Assembly (NCBI GenBank): GCA_029339505.1
Contig: JAQISU010000114.1
Coordinates: forward strand, 3,584,001-3,648,000
From: Unio delphinus
Lineage: Eukaryota; Mollusca; Bivalvia; Unionida; Unionidae
Direction: 5' to 3'
Length of the DNA stretch: 64,000 nt
The translations under genes were made by a program, and so were the position numbers. This document shows, piece by piece, positions 27,736 through 39,009 of the stretch. Position 1 is the stretch's first letter. The number at the start of each line of letters is the position of its first letter. Below the pieces are notes generated by a model. That model was given only the letters and a program-made list of their open reading frames with translations, was not told where the DNA came from and did no database searches.

Positions 27736-27744
27736 CTTCTTCTT

Positions 27745-28053
27745 GACTCATCATCATACATTTATCGTGTTGAATTTGATTGGGATGATCGATTTGACAG
27801 CCATAACAATCTTTTTTAATCATGTCTCTCATTGTATTCTCTAAATGTTTGGCAAAACAGGTGACTAAATGTTGTTCCTATTCTGGCCATCTGGATTGCG
27901 TTATCACTACTTCTTATTGTTGGCCTTGGTGGTCTGCTTTATTTGTGATCTCCTGTTTCATTTCCATCGATTCTCCACTGTTCAAAGAGGAACCTGAGTT
28001 TTCCGTAGTGTTTAATAGTCTATAATGACTTCTCTCAAACTGTTGATTTCCAT
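27745..28053 (-). pseudogene. Small cysteine-rich Polinton-adjacent relic
   Basis: An ATG at 28053 overlaps the end of the major capsid gene by 19 bases in another frame, but stops after 13 codons. Other frames then give SGSSLNSGESMEMKQE and CYGCQIDHPNQIQHDKC. The CxGCx(n)HPxQxxHxC spacing looks like a zinc-binding element. I recall similar arrangements in uncharacterised invertebrate proteins, but I cannot name the family. Position and strand suggest it was the next gene of the Polinton. Confidence 0.35.
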
Positions 28054-29309
28054 GGTATTATCGATTCAGCATACAGAATGACATTCACCGTTTCGGTAAT
28101 AGGTCCTGCAAACTGAAGTTCCACACGCAGTTGCCCAGATTTTATAGGGTGGACATGTCCCTCGTCGCTGCCTTGGTCTGGAGTGAAATCAAAACCCCAC
28201 AAAGTGTAACTTCCTTCATAATCGTTGTAGGAAATGCCGTGACTGGTGTTGGTTCCTAACTGTCTTGTGGCTTCGTACAGCGACAAGTACGACCTCAAGT
28301 AATTCTTCTCCGCAAAGATGGATTGAATGGGTCGGGTACACAAAGTTTTACCATCGCGACTGACTTCGATTTTGGATACTCCGCAGTGCTTAAATTGGAA
28401 AGGATTTTGATCGTGGGTACCGTTGAGGGCTGCATTGCTGACGATACCAATGTCCTTGGAACAGATGATCTTCGATCTTAGATCGGAGTACAGTGGCAAT
28501 GGTGAAAGTTTTTACTTCCACGCGTCGTATCGGATACTTGGCTTCGTTCTGCTCAAAGTGTGACTGGTATCATTTCCCACTTTAGGTAACACTTCTACGC
28601 GACGCACGTATAACATGGCTTCTTGGATAATGGTTTTGTATTCGTTGGCATGAGTCATCAAATGGAAAGCTGTATTGTTACGATTCAGTCTGAAGCGAAT
28701 ATCGACCCCGTTCAGCAAATACTTCTCTTGAAACCACATGTCCAAATGCAAATGATCGAACAGTTCTAAACTACGTCCTTGCAGAATTTTCTTTCGACGC
28801 TCGTTAAAACCCACATAGTGAGGTTCGTCATATACCGTCAAGGCTGTGTCGTTAAACTTATTATCACCTGCGGTGTCATGTTTCGATGCCACGCAAGCAT
28901 CTAAATTGATGTTCTTGGCTTCTTTTCCGTACGTCAAGAGATTTTCGAGGTACGCTCGGTAAGGGTAAGTATCCATGCTACTGCTCACTAGTTTGTTATT
29001 CATGTACAAATCCACATCGCTGAAAAAGGAATGCATGAAATTGTTGACGGGAGCTACTCGGGCATCGGCTCCTGGAACGGAGTTGTCCGTTGTAATCACT
29101 TTCACTTTCAAATACAAGTAACTGCTGTTTAGATCGATGTAATCTTCGGGTTGCCCTTTGATTTCAAACTCGATGGGAGCTGAATCCATCAAAGAGGAGA
29201 CTGGATGAAATTCGACCCATTGGGCTTCTTGCATGGTCATCATCGTGGGTGGCATAGCAAAGAGATCCAGTTCCGACTTGGAACAGGTACAAGATTCTAG
29301 GTGCATCAT
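28035..29309 (-). pseudogene. Polinton major capsid protein (double jelly roll), one nonsense codon
   Basis: This is a single frame of about 424 codons from ATG 29309, interrupted only by TAA at 28512-28514 and resuming in the same frame. Near the N-terminus it has WVEFHPVSSLMDSAPIEFEI, then DYIDLNSSYLYLKVKV, NNFMHSFFSDVDLYMNNKLV and YPYRAYLENLLTYG. These are the hallmarks of the Polinton capsid family (annotated in many animals as F54H12.2-like). The C-terminal part ends with the second jelly roll (GQLRVELQFAGPITETVNVI). Trimers of this protein would form the icosahedral shell. Position next to the pVI-like and penton genes is the usual capsid cluster. The single stop makes it young or selectively preserved. 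Confidence 0.93.
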
Positions 29310-29338
29310 TTTTTTCTCTCAGTCTCTATGTTTTACTT

Positions 29339-29779
29339 TTAATAATCAAAAATTTCTAAGTCTCGAGCGGTTCTTTTTTTCTTCGTCTTTCTAGCTTTAA
29401 TGGCACGAAGACTTTTGGAAGGGTGTCTTCTTCGACGCTTTCTGTCTTGTCCTTGCTGTGTCCTCAGGGAAGCAGGAATGTCAGACTCGGTACCGTTCAG
29501 GGCATTTATAGGACTTTCTCGTCGACCCAAAATCTCTTTACCCGTTTGAAGCAAGACATATTTGCCTGCTCTCAAAAAAGCTTCTTTGGGGTTTTGTTTG
29601 TCAATGAGGACATTTTGAAGAAAATCTTTGCCGTGAGTCAATGCGGCATCTTTTAAAGCGTGCAATCCTCGTGTCACCATCGGTTTCAAAACAGGGACCA
29701 CGGAACGAAAGGCTGATTTAAACATATCTTCTAAACCATGTCCTTGTTGTCGAGCGACTCCTCGGTACACAGAATACAT
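29339..29779 (-). CDS. pVI-like basic capsid protein of Polinton
   Basis: An intact frame of about 146 codons. The N-terminus MYSVYRGVARQQGHGLEDMF leads into a predicted amphipathic helix (FRSVVPVLKPMVTRGLHALK), a typical membrane-active segment of adenovirus pVI/pX-like Polinton proteins. The C-terminal third is strongly basic (RKRRRRHPSK, KARKTKKKR) and ends in DLEIFDY, consistent with DNA or capsid-interior binding. It lies between the penton and major capsid genes with only short gaps. The start at 29779 is the first ATG of two codons; a GTG directly precedes it. No frameshift was seen. Confidence 0.75.
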   Translation of the reverse strand: MYSVYRGVARQQGHGLEDMFKSAFRSVVPVLKPMVTRGLHALKDAALTHGKDFLQNVLIDKQNPKEAFLRAGKYVLLQTGKEILGRRESPINALNGTESDIPASLRTQQGQDRKRRRRHPSKSLRAIKARKTKKKRTARDLEIFDY

Positions 29780-29786
29780 CACTTTT

Positions 29787-30717
29787 TCAGTTGTTCGAGA
29801 ATCGTTTTTGAAAATGGAGTTTCACTGTGACTTTCCCTTTGGTAAATGGAATATTGTGTCCCAATTCTCCTTTTATAGTAATGTTGACACTGTCGAAATA
29901 CGACTTACTGACGGGCAAATAATGAGAATGTACAAACTCGAGGTGAACGTGGTAGGTATTTCACCTTCCTCGTCAGCGGCTGCGGCAGAATCCACTTTGA
30001 AAGGAATGACACGCAGTAACGGTACAGGGTTGTGTCCTACCACGTTGTACTCCACCACATCAGAGTACAAAAATATCAAGTTGAGTCCTTGGTTTATTTC
30101 TACAGGGAATCGAAAATATTTCGCAAAATTCGTGTTAGTGGTTATGGATGGTATTTCATTTTCTTGACCACCATCCTTGTGTCTCCACTTAAAATATCAT
30201 ACAATTCAGGACAAAAAGGTAATGGCCATCATTTTATCTTGTGAAACTTTCATCATTAGGCGACGAACCACTTTATGGTACTCAAAGGTAACACATTTTT
30301 TTTTACTTTCTCCATGGCTTTACCAAACAAAGTATTGAACCTGGTAGCAAGTGTAGTCACTAAGTGTTGACCACTAAAATAATAACAAGCAGGAATGGTG
30401 AACAGATACGTGGTCCTTTTAGTTTGGGGGTCATCTGTTTTCTTTGTGTCACTACCAGTGATGCCTCGTTCGTCTAAGGCGTTTTGCAATTTCTCGTCAT
30501 ACACTAGTACTTTGAAAGTGTTTTCATTTTCGACGATGTTTTTGATTTGTGTCGGGTGTATCATTTCCACTAAAACCACTTCCCAATGAGCATCTTAATC
30601 CAAATGAATGGTTTGAGGTAATTTAGCCGTGTAACAGCACAACGTGTTGTTAAGAAACACCTCCATGGAACTGTCACTGGGTAACGTTAAGTAAAATTGG
30701 TTAATAGTGTTGTTCAT
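29787..30717 (-). pseudogene. Polinton penton-like minor capsid protein
   Basis: ATG at 30717 starts MNNTINQFYLTLPSDSSMEV, the very characteristic opening of Polinton minor capsid proteins, followed by LNNTLCCYTAKLPQTIHLD. TAA at 30595-30597 interrupts it, then HWEVVLVEMIHPTQ continues in frame. Later text includes FTIPACYYFSGQHLV, FLYSDVVEYNVVGHNPVPLL and, in another frame, HYLPVSKSYFDSVNITIKG and GKVTVKLHF at the very end. At least one stop and two frame changes (near 30256 and 29960) break it. This single-jelly-roll protein would sit at the fivefold vertices. Confidence 0.85.
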
Positions 30718-30744
30718 AATTCCAACGTTCTCCTGTCCGAGGAG

Positions 30745-31137
30745 TCACTCGAGGTTAAAGGAGTGTCTAAAAGAGGATATGTGATTAGAAGGGTGACTGT
30801 TAGGAGAATGACTAACGTTGGACGCAAGACTCCCAATATTGTTATTGTTGTTTCCGTTGTAAGAGTATTTCATGGAAGAATTGGGAAGAAGATAACCGAT
30901 GCAACTGCTGAGTAAAATGGTCCACATTTGTTTGTCTCCTTGTTGCAAACTCACATTAGCAATGGCTCCACCGATGACACAATCCACCACAAAGATTTGA
31001 CAGAAACAGACAATTTGCGTTTTAAGGTCACGTTATCTACATCACACCCACAAGGGTTGCTTTTGTAAATCTTGCAGAGAAGAACTGGGTGATGCAGTAG
31101 TCACTGTGGTCGCTGAAGCTGTATTACAGGGCATGAT
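30745..31137 (-). pseudogene. Small Polinton protein with hydrophobic centre
   Basis: Starting near an ATG at 31134 (MPCNTASATTVTTASPSSSL), frames continue through KTQIVCFCQIFVVDCVIGGA and QMWTILLSSCIGYLLPNSS to an asparagine-rich tail ending FRHSFNLE. At least one stop and one frame shift occur near 31030. The hydrophobic middle could be a membrane segment. The family is not recognised. Confidence 0.45.
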
Positions 31138-31139
31138 GG

Positions 31140-32170
31140 TCACTTCTTTTTATAGTCGATGACTTGCAAAGCGTCCATCCAAGAATCAAAACTTCGAATG
31201 CTTTCAATGTCGTACACATCGTCTTCTTTATTGGTGACACGTTGTAACTCGGGCAAGTAAAACGTTCCTTTTAATACTTCTCCTTTCATGTCTTCCAATT
31301 TATAGACGGTAGGATGACGATCACGCACTCGTCCAGAAACAATTCGGTGGTCCAGTTGGGTAAGTGACTTTTGTCGAAAGTGCGTTTGGTTTTGCAAATG
31401 CGAACCCAATCTCCAGGGGCTAACACTCCTCCACCTTTCTTGGGGACAGCCATCGTCCGGGACGTACCAAACAGACGCTCAAAAACACTCACTTCTTTGT
31501 CAGGTGCCACATCTTGTGGGGTACGTTTAATGCTTCTATGGCAAGATTGATTGTAGGCTTGGACTAAGTGCGGTAAGACGTCAATGTACTTAAGAGTGTG
31601 TTCATGCGTTAAATATTTCCACATGCGTTCTTTCAAGGTACCAAGATGCTGGCTTTGGTTTCAGGATTTTCGGTGGTGAAAAAATGAATGTCACGTTTCT
31701 TTAATTCTCGTTGGAAAACTTAGTTCAGTTATTTGGTGCCTTTGTCGGTTTGCCATCGAAGAGGGTGACGACAACTTTGTTTCAACACCAGTTGAAAAGC
31801 TCGTACTAACTCTTCGCTCGATTTGGATGTCAATGGTACGACCCAGGCAAATTTAAAAAAGACGTCGATGACACAAAACAAATATTTGTAGCCACGATTG
31901 TAGGTAACTAAATGAGAGACATCGGCTAAATCGGCTTGCCTTTGATGATTGATGCCTTGAACTTGAGTGCGACTTCTGTGAAATTTTCGTCGAATGGGTT
32001 TGTGTAAAGTGTACTTAGCTTGTTTTTGTAACCATCGTTGTACTTCAGGTAAACAGCTTTTTCAGGCTAGTTTTTGCAGCACGATACAATTTCTGAATGC
32101 CTCCGTAACCTGCAGGGTGGGCTGGATCTAAGATACCTTCTCTATGGTTTTGTTAATAAGTCACCCACTC
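31140..32170 (-). pseudogene. Polinton retroviral-type integrase
   Basis: In order on the minus strand: DPAHPAGYGGIQKLYRAA (N-terminal helix region), LPEVQRWLQKQAKYTLHKPI, the core start QADLADVSHL with the first catalytic Asp and YKYLFCVIDVFFKFAWVVPL, then WQTDKGTK with the second Asp, FFTTENPETKASI just before the catalytic Glu, and YNQSCHRSIKRTPQDV. The C-terminal SH3/chromo-like part follows (GDWVRICKTKRTF, then HPTVYKLEDMKGEVLKGTFY). Stops and frameshifts near 32070, 31850, 31720, 31640 and 31330 break it, and the Glu-containing helix is not readable. It would integrate the element with a 6-bp target duplication. Confidence 0.88.
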
Positions 32171-32199
32171 TTCGATGATACTGCTTTGGGTGGGGAGAA

Positions 32200-32880
32200 A
32201 TGGGGGTTGTTTGGAAACGGTTTTACGTGTCCGATGTGCCACAGGAGTCGAGGTCGAGGGCACTGGTGGTGATGGCAGTGATGGAAGTGGTAATGGGATA
32301 GCTTTAGTCTTCTTTTTTTTTCACTTCTGGTTTCCTTTCTTTCTTTTTCACATCTGTCGAAGGAGAAGTGGCCATCATCTTTTTAACCTAAGTTTTGAGT
32401 TCTTCTCGTTGGAGAGTGAGGGAAGTGGTCAACAAGGAAGCTGCAATCTTACTCGGAATGGGAGCGGCGGTGGGTGTTTGAAAGATATCATGGGGTTTTT
32501 CTTCCTTGGGTAATGCTGGGGTGACGTCTGTTTTGGTCACTGTAGATTGTGAGAGCGACGGACTATTTATCAGAGACTTCAAATCAGTCAGACTGGATAG
32601 AGCTGTTTGTTCCACAGCTTTTCGATAAAAAGTTGCAGTCGTTTCAACAGTTGTCCGTTCTTTTACTATTTTTCGTTTTGGACAAATTGCGGAGATGCAT
32701 CAAGGATTGCAAATCGTGTTGTAATTGGAACATCTCGGTTAAATCAGGATTGTGTGGTAAATGGGGGGTACGTTGTTCTTGCCAACGATGGTATTCCATC
32801 CATCGTTTGTAAGGGACTAAAGTCAGTTTTCGTCCTTCCATGGGATTCCAAAGATTACGTCTGAGATCGTGGTTCTCCAT
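32200..32880 (-). pseudogene. Uncharacterised Polinton protein upstream of integrase
   Basis: An ATG at 32880 begins MENHDLRRNLWNPMEGRKLT, then PYKRWMEYHRWQEQR. A second frame supplies LSSLTDLKSLINSPSLSQST and AAPIPSKIAASLLTTSLTLQ, and a lysine- and proline-rich tail (KKKERKPEVKKKKTKAIPLP) leads toward the integrase. Basic, low-complexity and rich in Ser/Thr; it might bind nucleic acid. The family was not identified. Confidence 0.4.
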
Positions 32881-32958
32881 GGGTCCCTTTTACTTTCTGG
32901 AAGGATCAACTGTGGGATCTCCCTCGTGCCATCCTTTGTATCAAACCTGGCAACATAT

Positions 32959-33340
32959 TTAGATGCCGGTTTTCGCTAATCCTCCCAACACAAGAATAAG
33001 AAAGGGTAAAAATCCTCCGCGTTGCACCAACATCTTGTTCTTTTGACGGATTGGTATTTTCTTTTGAATCATTTGACGAAGAAGGTGTCGATAGTTGACT
33101 GAGCATTTTTTCTGGTGTGGAGACAAAGGTATCGTGCCCTTCAAGACATTCAAACAACATTCGCACACGGTATCGATGACCTCTTTGAAGGCCGTTTGAA
33201 TGATTTGTTTTCGCATGGGTGGAGAGGCTTTGGACAGGACAGACAACACGTCTCCGTATTTGGCTAAACGAGGAGGCAGTCCTTTCCTTTTCTTTCCTTT
33301 CTGATGTGAATAAGATTGTTTTCTGCGAGGTGACATCTTT
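32959..33340 (-). CDS. Small Polinton protein with VQRGGFLP motif
   Basis: An ATG near 33336 gives MSPRRKQSYSHQKGKKRKGL, a basic start, followed by PRLAKYGDVLSVLSKASPPM, a helical block with CECCLNVLKGTIPLS, a basic RHLLRQMIQKKIPIRQKNKM and finally LVQRGGFLPFLILVLGGL, a hydrophobic C-terminus. No internal stop was seen. This pattern (basic, helical, then QxGGFLP and a hydrophobic end) recurs in Polinton/adintovirus small virion proteins as I recall them; a membrane or capsid role is inference. A diverged relative lies at 33.88-34.25 kb. Confidence 0.55.
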
Positions 33341-33379
33341 GCTTGTTCGTTCCACAATACCACTGACGTCAATGACTCG

Positions 33380-33872
33380 TATCAACTTCATGACAGGTAA
33401 CACACGTCGTGAAAGGGTTCGGAATAGACTAAATCGGGACAGATCTTGTTTGAACAAATCCAGTAAACTTTTAAAGATCTTTCTTGGACTTTGACTTTGG
33501 GGGCAGGTAGATTGTGAGCAACTGCTACTGCTGCTATTGAGGAAAAGAGTTCTAGCGGTGGAGGAGACGTTTTGGGAGACACAGATTTCCAATGTTTCAT
33601 CAAATTAGGAAGAACGGATGTCAAATTGGATTTGGCTGCATCACCCGCAACGGAGAAGTGGAAACACCTAAGGCTACGCGCCAATGGTGCTGCAGGTCGT
33701 GGTGTACGAAGATATGGTTGCCTCCTGGCCGAACTGCCCCTTTTGCAGGTGACAGTTCTTTTCTGTGGACTTTTCTTTTTCTGTGTTTTGGTCTTGGCAC
33801 CATTGTTCTTTTTCTTAGGGGTTCGTTTGGCTTTTTACATGGGGGTGATCTTTGGGACCATTGGGATCCCAT
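33380..33872 (-). pseudogene. Uncharacterised basic Polinton protein
   Basis: The frame from 33872 starts MGSQWSQRSPPCKKPNEPLR and is arginine- and lysine-rich (RPKHRKRKVHRKE). A second frame continues with FHFSVAGDAAKSNLTSVLPN, LMKHWKSVSPKTSPPPLELF and LLDLFKQDLSRFSLFRTLSR. At least two frame changes. No catalytic motif seen; the adenain-like protease expected in a Polinton is not evident here. Confidence 0.35.
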
Positions 33873-33879
33873 TTTAAAA

Positions 33880-34254
33880 GGAAACGAATGATGACACCTC
33901 CTAAAGAACCGCTACCTCCAGGTTTCAATATGATTTGCTTTTTGGTTTGAGTATCTATGCGAGTATCATCCAGTTGCGTCAAGGCTACTTTGTTTCTGTC
34001 AAAAAAGCGTTAGGTTTGATGTGGAATGTGAATGATGCCTTGCAGTATTTGACGTGCTGTCATCGTAAACCATCGTAAGACTTCTTTGAGACTGGCTTCT
34101 AAGACGTGAGCACGTATTTGTGGATTTTTTTCGAGACTGATACCGTACAAGGCCCGAATCAATTTGATGGGAAGATGAGACTGAAGGGACGTGATGTTGA
34201 CGATGTATGAGACAAGGTCAAAGTGACCGAGGTTTTTATAGATTTGTTTTAGTT
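33880..34254 (-). pseudogene. Small Polinton protein, diverged paralogue of the VQRGGFLP protein
   Basis: Directly after the ATPase gene, one frame reads EQLKQIYKNLGHFDLVSYIV, then LIRALYGISLEKNPQIRAHV, LEASLKEVLRWFTMTARQIL, a stop after IPHQT, RFFDRNKVALTQLDD and KKQIILKPGGSGSLGGVIIR. The order of blocks mirrors the 32959-33340 protein: R(x)nEASLKEV/TAFKEV, xxILQG/NVLKG, IPHQ/LSPHQ, KKQIILKPGG/KNKMLVQRGG, then a hydrophobic end. I infer an old gene duplication inside the element. One in-frame TAA breaks it. Confidence 0.4.
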
Positions 34255-34264
34255 GTTCATATTG

Positions 34265-35066
34265 TTATGTCGAAGACGAGGACGTGTAAACGACAGGTCT
34301 TCCGTCTTGACACCAGTCGTGAATCAAATGGATTCGAAATCGCAAATAATCGGGAAAGGTGGGTTTTAAATCCACGAGTAAATAGGCGTGTGTAGTTTGA
34401 GTGGCATCATCGTACGCATGAGTCAGCCAAAGTGTTCCTAACTGTTTGGCTAAGACTTGCACTTGCGATTTATCTCGAGGACTTTTAAACAAGACCACGT
34501 AATGAGCATTGAGACTAATGGTACGATGGGCTTTACTTTGTTGAAATAAATTTTGTGTAATGTAAATGACACTGGCATTACGATGATGCCCTTTGCGCGT
34601 AAAACACAGTTTAATTTCTTCTTCGTCTTCTCCTAACATGTCGTCAAAAATGACCAAATGAGTTTGACTAGGGTCAGACACGATCCCATCGTCTTCGCTA
34701 GAAATGCCTTCCACAAACACAATGGAATCACCTTTACTTTCTTGCAAGAGGCTGTATGCCGATTGCCACTCTTTAACACCACACGATGCGGTGACGTTAA
34801 CGATCGATCAAATGATGATTATGTTCGACCAAACGTTTGACAAATTCTTTTTTGCCTGAACCAATCGGTCTAGCAATTAACATGTTAAAAGGATGACGAA
34901 GATACAAGGCCTCCCAACTAACATGATCTAAGTGTTCGTCAATGGCTTTGAATGTCGAGGAGGAAGGAGTAGAGATAGTAGAATTATCCACAGTAGCGTA
35001 AGGTATAACACTATTGACAAAAGAACAGACAAAACAAAACGTTTTTACACTTTTTCCAAGACACAT
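34265..35066 (-). pseudogene. Polinton FtsK/A32-type packaging ATPase
   Basis: The N-terminal part from 35066 includes LRHPFNMLIARPIGSGKKEF, a P-loop in which GxxGxGK(S/T) has become RPIGSGKK. After one frameshift near 34797 the frame continues with SCGVKEWQSAYSLLQ, FVEGISS and LVIFDDMLGED (Walker B with the acidic pair), then NASVIYITQNLF and HYVVLFKSPRDKSQV, typical of the A32/FtsK packaging family. It would pump DNA into preformed capsids. Loss of the Thr/Ser after the P-loop Lys and the frameshift argue that it is dead. Confidence 0.9.
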
Positions 35067-35082
35067 TTATTTCAATGCATGT

Positions 35083-38000
35083 TTAAATTGGAACAACACG
35101 AAAGACAAAAATACATAAAAGCCAAATGGATAAGTACAGGAATAAAATACACATGGAAACGATCAAAGTGGCATATAAACAAGTCTCTGTACAACATTGT
35201 TTTGGTAGCCAAGGTGTCATTGAGATAGTGTGTAATGTTCTTATAATCTCTACATGGGGTACAGTCACATAGGTGTCCTCTCCGAAGGGTCTTTGTGGGG
35301 CAATGTCCATGACAGTCCTGTTTTGAATAGGGTGATTGTCGTGGGCTGTCACGTAAGCCGCAATGATGACATTTCCAAATTTGTCGGCTTCTACAAGGTC
35401 TAGTTCTTCTTCGTAATTGACTAAGATCAAGTCCCCACGAATGACTTCCACGTGTTTCATGTATTTGGTTTTGTCGTGAATCATCTGAAAGTAGCGGGAA
35501 AATTCGGACAAATACTCGGTCTTGGGTAAAGACGGTCGTTGTGCCATTTTACCCCACAGGCAATTTAACATCACTTTGGCAAACGATCGCCTTCCTTCGT
35601 TTGTCTCGATGTGGTCTAGAGTGATGCCTTCCTACTCCCAATATTTTTCTTTGAATATCTTTTGGTCTCCGGGAGTGTAACACCAGGGCGTATAGCCACT
35701 AGATTCTTGTTTTAGTTTCAAAAAGGCATCCACGTAGTTTGCAAAAATACCTTTCCGTGTCTCGTCGTCCTTGTGGTATTGTTGTGTCTCGGAAAAGTGG
35801 TAAATTCGGTACACTTCTAACAGTTGATATCCCAGGTCCAGAACTTTAAACAATTCCACGTTAACCCACGTTCCTATCAAGGCGCGTTCTTTCTGGGTGT
35901 GCTGACAAGGTTGGTCTTGGTTGCATGTTTCGGCACAAGTACGACACAAAGAAAACATCAGTTTTCCTTGGCAATGGTGAGGTAAAACGGGATGGTACAA
36001 GTCCGTAGGAGGCAAGACTTTGCACTTGATCAATCCTTCGTACTGGCGTATGTGGTCTAAGTCAATGTGTCATCAATTCTGGGTGCCCTACGGGAAAGTG
36101 ACAATACTTGCAGACGTAAGGATACAGCGAACACACGTCCAAGTATTTGATTTCTTCTCCCTTTTCCTCCTCTGCCTGGTACATCAAACAAGTGACATTC
36201 GTTCGCCCTCCGTACAAACTATCCCGTGGGTTCAGTGGGTCCACCAATTTGTAACTTTCTACGATGCTTTTAAACTCGGATCGGTTTTCAAACGCTGATC
36301 GTACTCATGTTTCCACATTTCCACCACCAGGTATCCTTGCTGTTCTAACTTCAATCGTCGCTGACAAATTGTCTGGTACAAGTCTTCCATGGTGTTGCAA
36401 AAACCAAATTTTGGTGTCACGTTGAGGGTAACACATGTGACATCCGTGAAAAAAGCATCCATTAAACTCGTACACGATTTGAGGATTTTCTAAGTCCCAG
36501 CCATCCACAGAATACGTTCCGATGGTCTTTTCGCCTCCTCCGTTGCGGGCGCGTTGGATCCATTTGTGTTCCGAGTCGCACAAGTAATGTAGCCAACGTA
36601 GGGCTTTGACCGAGTATTGCCGTTTGACAAAGTTCGTCGTTTGAGGACTGATGATAGCGAGGGTGTTTTCAGGCATGAAGTGTTTTCTGTACACTAAGGA
36701 ACACTTCTTGGCGATGGTACAAGCTTCTTTCAAAATATCGATCTCTCCGTGCTCCATGAACAATTCTTGAAATTTTCCACAGCAACGTCGTAAAATGTCT
36801 ACGTCAGATCGACAATACTTTAACATTTCTTCTTGAAAGTTTGAAGGGATCCGTGGCATGAGTCTGGTACCAAGCTTGGAAAGCTTCTCGTTGTTCGGTG
36901 CGCATGTTATCGGGGTCGTCAGCCTTAGACAAATGGGGTAGAACGACATGTTGATTAGCTTCGCTATTGAAAAAATGTGGAAAATAACCTTTGGCCATTT
37001 CTGGCATTCCAAACGTTTTAGGCATGCGACTCAAAGGCATGGCTAAGTAACTCATTGAATCTTTAAACTGTACTTGTCTTACTTTCATAGAAATTATTTT
37101 GGCTCCGTTTAAAGTCACTTTAGGACGTTCGGTACTTTGTTCTGTATAGTTTCTGAGCAGAATAGCCCATCGTATCCCGAGAATTTGCGAGCCATTACCG
37201 TGGCATGGTGATGACAATCTCCGGAAAGTTTGATGTCTTCTGGACTCCACGTTTCGTCGGTGGAGTTTAGGATCCATTGGGCAAAATCGGCCTACGTGTT
37301 TGGCCCTCGAAATATTATTTCACGTCCTCCAGGAATCTTGCTGCAGTGAGTGCAATGACTAACGATAGGCTCTTGGATGCACTTCTCGCACGTTCGGTGA
37401 GCTACACAGAAATTAGGAATGTGAACGCCAGTCTATTGCATGCATTCGAAATCAAGAAATATAAAATTTCCTTTCTTCTGGGTATCTTCTTGTTGTGGTT
37501 GGTATTTTTGAATGAAGCATTCGTGCTCCAAATTCACGATTTGGCGACAAATGTAACATCGTTTCTTCCCTCGACAAACGTGAAACTTGGTATTATTGGT
37601 ACGTATGCCTTGTCCACAAGTAGGGCACAATCTCAGAAGCTAACAAATACTTTTGTGCTGTGAACCTTGCATCTTCAAATGTTGTTGGTAACAGGTAGGA
37701 CCGACAAAAGTGCGCTGACAAACAGGGCAGTACACTCGTACTTGTCCTTTGTCCAGACAAGGTTGAGAGGCCAAAAAATTCCTCACATTTCGTTCCACAA
37801 TTCTTGTGGTGTTCTTGATTGTTATAACTATAGTCACATTTTCCACAGTAGTAACCGTATCCCAGGAATGCAGTGATACTGGTAACGGTATCAAAATGCT
37901 CATCGTGATGATAGACGTGAATGTACTTTCCGTCTTTCAAATTATTGCTTCAAAACAAAAGAGTACCACGCACTTCTTAAAGGTGTACTTTCAAGGTGTA

Positions 38001-38876
38001 ACGTGGTGCTAAGACGTCTTGCAATTTTTGCAGTTCTGTAATGCCACAAGGGGTGTCTTTGGATATCCCAGCTTGCTGTAACAGGAGTTTTGCTTCACTT
38101 CGTTTTTTGGCTCGGTCCGATTGTTGAATAGTTTTCCAAGCTCTTTTCCATTTTGCCGTGTCGTTCTTGTTGGCGTACATTTGTCCCACGACGATGGCAC
38201 GGACTAAACACATCTGGTCTTGAGAATTGTTAATTTGGGTTAGGCTTCTCTTAATGCTGCGAAAGTTGTCGACTAATAACACTTTTTTTGCGTCCTGTCC
38301 CTTGGGGAAGAGAAACGTGGGTCATGAACAGTGTTGCTTTTCCATCGGTGATGTGAAACTTGTCGTTGGATTGTTGCACATGTTGAATCTTTTTGTCGAT
38401 GACTTTGGAAGGTGTTAATTATGATTAGCTACTAAACTCGATCCAAAAGGGAGACTTCAAATTATCGTGATGAATAGAAAGTCTCAAGCGATCGTCTTCT
38501 TTTACTTGACATTGCTGTTTCAGCGTAGTTAGCACAGAATCCCACACCTCGGTAATGAACCCTTCTGTATTCTCCAAAGGTACATTGGCCTTGAAATCTT
38601 TAAACTTTACTGCATACGTGTAAGCCGTTGTCCTACATTCCGAGAGGAACGCTTTTCCGTCTCTCGAATATGATAGTAATTCTCAGGGTTTACTACGGGT
38701 GGTGAGCTTTGCTTGGACGTCGATTGTTTGGGTCTGGATTCGGGATCACTCATGTCATCTTCAAAATCACTGGCATGAATTTGATCCGAGACTTCAGCTA
38801 CTGTACTAGACGATACATTATGTTTCTGTCTCTTATTGTCGTCTCCTTTCTCCACAACGTGATGCGGTCTTTTCAT
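35083..38876 (-). pseudogene. Polinton family-B DNA polymerase (pPolB)
   Basis: ATG at 38876 begins MKRPHHVVEKGDDNKRQKHN. The N-terminal region carries paired zinc motifs (YYCGKCDYSYNNQEHHKNC, YCPVCQRTFVGPTCYQQHL and CYICRQIVNLEHEC), as in Polinton and adintovirus polymerases. The exonuclease begins with FIFLDFECMQ (Exo I, DxE). Palm motif A is YLDVCSLYPYV near 36150, and motif B is KVMLNCLWGK near 35560, followed by an AAYVTAH block. Motif C (DTDS) is not found, so the catalytic palm is incomplete. At least eight frame changes or stops split the gene (for example near 38450, 38280, 37970, 37630, 37280, 37000, 36250, 36040 and 35600). Its product would replicate the element from a protein primer. 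Confidence 0.9.
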
Positions 38877-38946
38877 CTTGTCTGCAAAAATTCAAATGAC
38901 TACATTTTAAAGACCATGATTTCTATGTATTCATGTCCGATCCGTG

Positions 38947-38954
38947 TATAAATA
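38947..38954 (+). promoter_or_regulatory. TATA box of the CCHC gene
   Basis: TATAAATA lies 56 bases upstream of the ATG at 39010. The same octamer precedes the plus-strand gene at 40616, suggesting a common promoter style within the element. Confidence 0.55.
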
Positions 38955-39009
38955 AAGGGTCAGTGTCTAACCTTTCGGTATTCATTTTACTCTCACATTG
39001 ACCAAAACG

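Noticed and set aside
30695..30915. Plus-strand open frames opposite the Polinton genes (30.4-38.4 kb)
   Set aside because: They are antisense shadows of the capsid, integrase, ATPase and polymerase genes and show no motif of their own.
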